This document shows, one piece after another, positions 42,101 through 51,100 of a DNA stretch of 64,000 bases. A model generated the notes under the pieces. That model ran no database searches. It was not told the DNA's origin and was given only the letters and a program-made list of their open reading frames with translations. The position numbers were made by a program, and so were the translations under genes. Source of the DNA: Dermatemys mawii (taxonomy: Eukaryota > Chordata > Testudines > Dermatemydidae); the NCBI GenBank assembly GCA_007922305.1, contig ML677335.1, positions 35,885,545-35,949,544 of the forward strand, written 5' to 3'. Every line of letters starts with the position of its first letter. Position 1 is the first letter of the stretch.

Positions 42101-45100
42101 CTAAGGGAACTGAGCTTATTTAGTCGGCAGAAGAGTGAGAGGGGATGTGATAGCAGCCTTCAATTACCTGAAGTGGAGTTCCAAAGAGGATGGAGCTAGG
42201 CTGTTCTCAGTGGTGGCAGATGACAGGACAAGAAGCAATGGTCTCAAATTGCAGTGGGGGTGGTCTAGGTTGGATATTCGGAAACACTATTTCACTAGGA
42301 GGGTGAAGCACTGGAATGGGTTACCTAGGAATGTGCTGGAATCTCCATCCTTGGGAGTTTTTAAGGCCAGCTTGACAAAGCCCTGGCTGGGATGATTTAG
42401 TTGGTGTTGGTCCTGCTTTGAGCAGGGTATTGGATTGGGTGACCTCCTGAGATCTCTTCCAACCCTAATATTCTATGAAAGCTACTGATCACGGTTAATA
42501 GTGGCCTGTCATTCAGAGTACACAGGGAAAGGTCACAGCCTTGTTAAAGGGTCTAAATGTCTGATCAGCTAGACGTGAAAAAAATGAAACCATAGCTAAA
42601 GTTGAGGTTTAGCTAAACTTCATAGTTTTAACTGCTACCTTTCAAACAGCAGACATCAGGCAAATCAACAGAAGGAAATGTTCACAATGTGGTATCCTCA
42701 ATACGGATAAAAGAAAAGAAAAATATATTTATATCTATTTCAGGGAAATGGAAAGTCTGTCTCAGCAAATCTATAGGCTATAGCCTGACAGCTTCTGGTG
42801 TGAGATGGAAAGAAAAAAGGGACAACAAATTAACAGAAAAATGTAGTGCCATAACAGAATGAGACACAACCTCAGGCACTCAAGAGATTTAATGTAAAGG
42901 CCATGACAGCTTCCTGAAAGGAAGCAAGTTTTTAATATAAATTTTTTCTTCCCAAAGGAAAATGGACATCTCTGAAAATGGCTATTTCCATAAAGGAAAA
43001 AACACCAAATTCACTAGAGAGATAGTTATGTTTATTTAAGCTGTATGGTTTTATTCAGCCTTCATTAATATCTATTTGTCTAGGCAAAAGAGCTACTTAC
43101 CTGCTCTCTCCCATGATGAGTGAGGACAATGAAAAACCTAGAGGTTTTACTTGGCCCTAAACAGGCAGTATCTTGGAAGACTGATTACACTGCTCTACAG
43201 CCAAAATGCTTCTGAAATAAATGTAGTCAAAATTTACTAATTCTGGGTCACTGAGAACGAAAATGATGCTTAAAATTGTTGATTGGCTCTAGTTTTCAAG
43301 ATATGCTATTGGGTCAGTATATACGACCCTTGACATGGGAATGGCGGAGGATAAGTGAGTTATAAAGGGAAGGGATCTCAATTTAAACCAGAAATGACTA
43401 AAATACATCTTTGACTGGATCCATGAATAAATCTATAACTGGGTTTGGACAGTACTTGCTTTTTAGGCAAAACAATGAATGATGCAATCTGAAGCTGGTA
43501 TTGCGTCATACATGATATGAATTGCATCATGTTATTCCTAGAAGTCATGGATGATGCAATCATAACAAAGCTTATATCACTCTGCTGAACAAATTGCCCT
43601 ATATCAGCTCTAGAAATCATACAGTGTCGTGCTCTCTTATTTGTCAATGTTTGATTTTGCAAAGGGACACATTTCTGTTTAGCCAGAGTGAGCAGAGATG
43701 CCTCGTACTTGTGTGAACAGTGCAGATAACTTCTGCTATGTTTGTGGTGAAGTGACTTTTGCATCACAAAAGCGCAGTCTAACCACTATGGTTAAGAAAG
43801 CCTATCGCCTTTATTTTGGCTGCAAAATTGGAGATCAGGACAAGAGGTGGGCCCCACACATATGCTGCAACACTTGTGCAACAAATCTTCGCCAGTGGTT
43901 GAACAGGAAAAGGAAATCTATGCCTTTTGCAGTGCCAATGATTTGGAGAGAGCCAACAGATCATACCAGCAATTGTTACTTCTGCATGGTGCCTCCAGTT
44001 GGGAAAGGTGTGTCAAAGAAGAAAAAGTGGACTGTGCATTATCCAAACATTCCATCAGCTATACGCCCAATACCCCACGGAGAAGGACTGCCGGTTCCTG
44101 ATGCACCAGAATCATTCTCACTTGAGTCAGACGAGGAAGAGGAAGAGGATGAAACTTCTGGTCCTAAACCATCAATGTCACAGGACCTGAACCACACCTC
44201 ATAACACAAGCTGAACTGAATGACCTTGTCAGGGATTTGGATCTACCCAAGAATAAGGCAGAGCTGTTGGGCTCCAGACTACAGCAGTGGAATCTCCTGG
44301 CAGGTGATGTTAGGGTTTCCATGTTCCGTGACCGTCAAAAGGATCTTGTCCCATTCTTCTTCATGGAAGGTGATCTTGTAGCCTGCAACAACATCGATGG
44401 TGTGATGGCAGCCCTCAACATCGTTCACGATCCAGATGAGTGGAGACTCTTCATTGATTCATCGAAAACGAGTCTTAAAGCTGTTTTGCTGGATAATGGC
44501 AATGTTTTGCCATCAATTCCAGTTGGTCATGCAGTCCATATGAAGGAAACCTATGACAACATGAAACAACTTTTGAGGTGCATAAACTATGACCAACATC
44601 AGTGGCAGCTCTGTGGCGATTTGAAGGTTGTTGCTCTCTTGCTTGGTCTGCAGACTGGATACACAAAGTACTGCTGTTTTCTCTGCGAATGGGATAGTCG
44701 TGCAAGAGATTCCCACTACATCAAGAAAGACTGGCCACTCCGACAGTCATTGGAGCCTGGGAGGAAAAGTGTTCAGCATCCACCACTTGTTGAATCAAAG
44801 AAGATTTTGTTACCACCCTTACACATCAAGCTGGGTCTGATGAAGAACTTGGTCAAGGCCATTGACAAAACACAAGCAGCTTTCAAGTACCTCCATGGAA
44901 AAGTTCCAAGGTTAAGTGAAGCTAAGATAAAGGAAGGTGTCTTTGTTGGTCCTCAGATTCGTGAACTTCTTCGAGATGATGCATTTGACCATGCACTGCG
45001 TGGCAAGGAAAAGATGGCATGGAAAGCCTTCCAGTCAGTGGCAATACATTTTCTCGGAAACAACAAGGCAGACAACTACAGGTTGTTGGTGGAAAACCTC

Positions 45101-48100
45101 CTCAAGGCATACAAAAGCCTTGGTTGCAACATGTCACTAAAGATACATTTTTTGCACTCTCATCTAGATTTTTTTCCACCAAACTGCGGAGCAGTGAGTG
45201 ACGAGCATGGTGAGCGATTTCACCAGGACATTGCAACAATGGAGAAACGCTATCAGGGCAAATGGAGCCCATCAGTGCTTGCAGACTATTGCTGGACAGT
45301 GACAAGAGATGCTCCATTTAATGAATACAAGAGACAAGCCAAGAAGAGCCGAATAGACACTGAATAGGACTAAACTATGTACATAATAGTTTTTTGCCTT
45401 TTGTTTCATAATACATTTTATTTATATAACCCTTTTGCTGATTTTTAAAGTGTTACATAAACAGGGCAGGTGAAATATTATCATGTAAAGCAACCATAAA
45501 CACATGAAAAGACCTAGGTTTACAATTTATGATTAAAACTCTACTATCTACACAATATACATAGACATAAAATGTAAAAACTTAAATATCTTAGAAACAG
45601 TAGCCAATCAGTTGTTTTAATTGTCATATTTGAATTCAGCACATCAAAATACATAATAAATATCACATAAATAGAAGCAGACAACTTCTAAAAAATTATA
45701 GACCAGTGTTATACATCTATAGTTGATTTGAAATATTACAAAGATATATTTTAACTATACCTAGATTCAACACTATCCTATTTTTAGCTAATCCAATTCC
45801 ATTGGATCTCACAAGCTAGGGAAGGTCAGGTTGAGTCAGGTGAGTATTTGGATAGGGATCACCAAGTAGACTTCAGGCCTTGTCTATACCATAAGCTTCC
45901 ATATGGAAGTATGCCAGAGGATTGAAAAGGAGGCTGCAACACCAAAACTGTTATATAGACAGTAGGGTATGTGGTACAGGAAATGGCACTGGAGATTCCT
46001 TCCAAACCTGTATTGAACCAACATCCTATCTTGGCACTGGGGAACTCTGTTGCCAGCAGACTTTATGGATACAACACAAATATATTTTGGAGCTTAGTAT
46101 CTTTCAAGCACAGAGTCCTGACCAAATTTCACTCAATATATTTTATTTTTCCTTCCTATCTCTCTAATTCCTGGTCTGAGCTAACAACTCACAACAACAC
46201 TGCTCAACAGCTCATGCAATTCTAGTCCACAGATGGCTGGCTTTTTCAGTAGTGGATGAAATGAACTCTATACCTATCTTAGGAAATGTCTACACTACAG
46301 TGATATCTCTATGACATTCTCTGAGAGGTAGGAACTGGATTGTCAGAAAAATCCTAGCTATATCTACGCCGGACTTAGGTTGATTTAACTATGCCATTCA
46401 CGGCATGACATTTTCCACAGCCTGAGCAATGTAGTTAGGTTGATCTAATTTTTAAGTGTAGCTCAGGCTTTACTGGGGCTCCTCATGCTTACAAGGCATT
46501 TTGAGATCCTTGGATGAAAGAGTCCCCATCCATGCAGGAGTCCATTATAATATTGCTAGTTTGTCTGTGTCAGTGCTTTTATTTTGCGTACATGCAGTCA
46601 AGTGTACAGAAAAATCTATTTCCTGGTGGCAACTGAAGGCACTGTGTGTTGTGATAGCTGTAAGCCTTGGGTTGAAAAGTGCACAGACAGGCATAATGTT
46701 CTGTGTGCTTAGGGTGACCAGGTATCCGGTTTTGGGGGACCCTGGTGGCTCTGGTCAGCACTGCTGACCAAGCCGTTGACTGTCCAGTTGGCAGTCCTGC
46801 CACATCATGCAGCTTCCGCACACAAAAATTTATGACAAAAGGGATGTGTATTCATTGCATAAGTTTTTAAGAGAGAAGGAATCTATAAAAAAAAAATCTA
46901 TTGTTTCTTAAAAAATGAATGTTGTTGACTAGTATGATACATTGGCTCTACTGCAATTACATTTCTCTCCAGCTTTGTCTAACTACATTATAAACTTTGT
47001 TGCATACTCTCTTTTTTTTCATGTTTACATCTAGTACCTACCACCCTGATCTTAGTTGGGGTCTCTCAGCATTAAACAACAACTGTACTATTAAATAATG
47101 TGGAAGTATGTGTGGAAGTGGATGCTAGATGTGTAGACATGAATGCATGTGTGTGTGTACACATGTAGGTGTTGGAGTCAGTTTCTACAGATTTATTTAT
47201 ATAGGTATCTGGACAGGTGTGTATGTCTGTGGTTGTAGCCTATGAATTTGTATTTAGGCTTCAGGAGTGGGCCTTTAATGGACTCATTGCTGCTACAATA
47301 ACGTTTGGTCCTAATTCTACACATAAAATTACAACTCTAGTGAACAAAAAACATGGAGCTGGTTACAAAAAATGGGAAGAGTGGGAGGAAAAGAATCATG
47401 AAAACCTTTGTGAAATATTTTTTTTTTTAAGATTACCCTTTTTGACTATTTTGCTGCCAGCTCTAGTGTTCTGTAACAAATAAAACCTGAACTTAGCATA
47501 ATACATTTGTCAAAATAATAAATATGTATGTTTCGGCCTTGCAATGAAAATGAGCATGAGAGGGGATAGGGGAGAGCAAGCAACAGAGGGAGCGGGGATG
47601 CAGCAAGTGGAGGACGGGGTGAGGCAAGGGTGTTCAATTTTCTGGAATTAGAAAGTTGGCAACCCTGTGTGTGCTGGAGGAGTGTGCTTATCTTAAAGCA
47701 GTTTTTTCATCTGTGTAAAATGTGGCTTGTGCTATAGCCTATTGCTGCTTACCAGCACTAACGAGTGGCCATGAAAGTCAGGGTCCTGAACTTGTCCCCA
47801 CTCAGATAGGACCCTGGAGGATGCTCAGTTCTCATGGCAATGCTGATAAACCCCTTTTCCCCATTGCATTTGTGCTCCAAGAGATTATGGCTGCCCTCTG
47901 TATCTGTGTTCCCAGGGCCTTTCCCCTTGGGAATATTGTGCAGGGACAGGTGTAATTTGGCCTATTATTCTCCTGTACATTTTATAATTTGCAGTGGAGA
48001 GAGTCTTTGATCTTACTTCTACCACTAGACATGTAGTCTACTAACAAAGGGTGAGTACGTAGGAAGGAATCTCAGGACTGTAGCTAAAGAGGTTATTACC

Positions 48101-51100
48101 CCATTCCGATATGTTGGTTAAGGACCTTTCCGCTATGCCTTGCAATATTTCCTTTGAGATATTGTACATACCCACAGCATTTTTCTTGAAGTCTTATGCA
48201 AGACAGAGACAAGCCCCTTCCAAGATCACAGTAACATAATACTGTAAATGGGCGAGATGGGCTTGTGAAAGAGTTTAGCCTGCACTTTTCTTCAACTCCA
48301 GCCTTCCTCCACAGAAGGCAGCAAAATCCTGAAGTCATTGTCAAACCACAGCCTGTCCCTCCCAACCACTACACTCATGACCTCATGCAACAGACGGCCA
48401 GGTCAGTTGAGAGAGGTACTTTCAAGAGGTGGGAGGTACAGCATTAACCCCCAAATTAAATAGCCTCTTATGCAGCAGATAGGTCCCCATACTGTATCTT
48501 ATCAAGGAGATTTGAGCCCTAGGTACAACCTTTTACCAGCACACTCTGACACAGTTTATAATGCAAGCCCCAAAACATTAAATTGGAAAGGTACAAAGAC
48601 TCAACTAGTATCTCTTCAAAATTGCAGCACTATGATTAAATTCAGTACTGAAAACATTAAATAGCGATGCGGAGGGGAGGAGGGAAAAAGCTGTAGCTCA
48701 AAACCATAATGCTCAAATTCTCTGCCCCTTTATCACTCTTTAGCAAAGAGCCTTTGCAAAATCTTTGTTCTTTCTTTTCTCAGAATCAGCTCTCATTCCA
48801 GTGAGCAACAAGGCAAACTGAAAGCCAAGAGGTAAGAAAAAGGAACAGTTAAGATCTCTATCAGTTTTTAGAAAGCTTGGAAACATAGAATGACCTTTGT
48901 CTTTACCCCTACCCTTTATGAAGAAAAAAAAAGATGATAAAAAAAATGGGATAACTTAGAACGAGAGGGAAAACTGAGTTGCTATAAGATAACCAGTTAC
49001 ACAGCATTGATAGTCTTACGGAAATGTCAGGGACTTTTGACCTTTTCCAGGTGCTGTATATTCCTACTATCAAATTACAAAAACAAAAGGATTTGACAGT
49101 TACATGACAAGCCTACTTCGGAAGTTTAGGACTATCATAATGCTATAATGGAAAACAGAAATATCCCCTGCTGGAGACTCTCTTCTTTTTCCACATTACT
49201 TGCTCTACTGTGAGCTATCACTTCCAGCATCTCAGTTTAGAGGTCCTGGTTTTCATTAAGATGACTTGCCTTCGGCAAAGGATACGGCCTACTAAACAAG
49301 GATGGTCACTAGTGAGAGCAGCTTCCATCATAGCTAGATCCCCAGCTGGTGTAAGTCAGTATGGCTCCACTGACTTTAATGGAAATATGTCAATTTATAC
49401 CCCTAGTGTCATGGTATCAAGTTTTATGAAGGGAAAAAAAAGTCACTTTCATGTCTTCCCCTGTAAACTCCGTCATTTAAGTTTGCGCCAGTAAAGTTTT
49501 GATTAGCTACACTGCAGAGTCAACATATTAGACCAACTGCATTTATCACTGTAAATGATATTAGCAAAGGAGCAGCTCCACTTTGCGCCTGTTTTCATTA
49601 GTGGTCGATTTGGCCCATGCTGTCTACAAGAAGGAGATGTGACTGCATCATTTCTCAAGTGACACTTGCATCGTTTATGCCAATCTTCCAATTGGATTGT
49701 CTTGAAGGACAGCAATACACATTGTCTTGAAGGACATTGCACAGTTCGGCATCATGGCCATTCTGAGGTCTTTATTAAACTGCTGGTTCAGAGAGCATCT
49801 CCTCACCTTGCAGACACAGATGTTGAAAGGCCAGGATATTTAATGAACATAAGCCTAATTGAATATTCACATAGTATAAAGTAACAAGAATGGGTGGATA
49901 CCATTTTCTGTACCCCTTTTACTGATTCTGTTTAAGTCATAAGAATCAGTTCAGACCAAGATAATCAGGATTTATTTGCCTTCTGCAGTAATTGTGGTTC
50001 TTCCAGAGGCATATCCCTTTGGGAGCTCCACTTCAGGTGTGCATATGTAATGCCGATGGACCCCAGTCATTGGCAGGTGGAATTGAACCTGGGACCTCTG
50101 GAGCTTAGTGCATGAGCCTCTATCTGCCACATGAGCTAAGAGTCAACTGGCTGTTAGCTAAGACTGTAGAGCAGACTCATTTTATCTCTCTCTCTAAGTG
50201 GTCTCAGTGCCACTAGATGGGACAGAACAACATACCCAGGAGGTATGTGGATTACGCATATGCCTCTTCAGCCCTTGATCAGAGATTTTTCTATTACTGT
50301 CCATTTGCCTTGCGCATGCACTCTGTACAATTTCATGGCACACACAGATGGGATATAGAGCTATGTGGGCAGTTTCTTCTTTATCTGAATGTCTAACAAA
50401 GAACACAGTCTGAAGCAGAGGGGAAGGAGGACAGTAGCGGAACACCCAGAGGCATACACATCAAGATCCAGAGTTACTGCACAAGGTGAGTAACCTCTTT
50501 TTCTTCCTCTTCAAGTAGTATCCCTATGTGTGCGTCACTTTAAGTGACTCCTGACTGGCATCCCCAAAGGGCTCGAGAGGTGCATGCACATCAGAAATGG
50601 AGCACCCAAAAGGGACACTACTCAAAGGAAAATTAACTTCTTTGATGTTCAGAAGATCTTGGATAAGTTCCCACGTTACTGTTCTCCAAAACACTTACAC
50701 ATGTGTGTACACACACACACACACACACAGGGTGCTTCCTGGTTCCAGCCTGGAGCAGGAGAGAAGATCCACAGTGTCCAGGAAAGGCTATCAAGTAGTA
50801 TTTCCATACCCAAAGGATTCAGACTGGAGAGGCATCTGAATCAGTCCATATACCTGAATCTCTCTGACAGAAGCCATCCATAATTCAGATGGACATCCAA
50901 GCTTCTGAGACTAGACTATCAACTTCTACATTGTGCATCTACGTTGTTTTTCTAACCTAAACTGTCAACTCACTAGAGCAAGGACCACGTTTTTCTTTAT
51001 TATTTGTACTGGACTGAGCCTAATGACATACCAAAACCAACAAGACAAATCCAAACATCTGGACATTTGCCTATCTCCAATTTAAGCTGGACGTGAATTG

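Larger units (their letters stand above)
43200..45690 (+). mobile_element. Near-complete DNA transposon of unidentified superfamily
   Basis: One coding unit (43698-45367) is flanked by non-coding ends. The segment 43251-43304 and the reverse complement of 45586-45639 match at 37 of 54 positions without gaps by my count, indicating diverged subterminal inverted repeats. Four copies of a 10-bp motif lie between the left end and the start codon. I could not fix exact ends or a target-site duplication, so the boundaries are approximate. Confidence 0.7.

Noticed and set aside
43698..45367. A host single-exon gene
   Set aside because: Lies inside a repeat-rich intron, has inverted flanking arms and a frameshift, and resembles multi-copy proteins in distant animals; a mobile element fits better.
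49697..49741. Short direct repeat of cattgtcttgaaggaca-like units as a possible CRISPR-like array
   Set aside because: Only two adjacent partial copies in a vertebrate intron; a simple local duplication.
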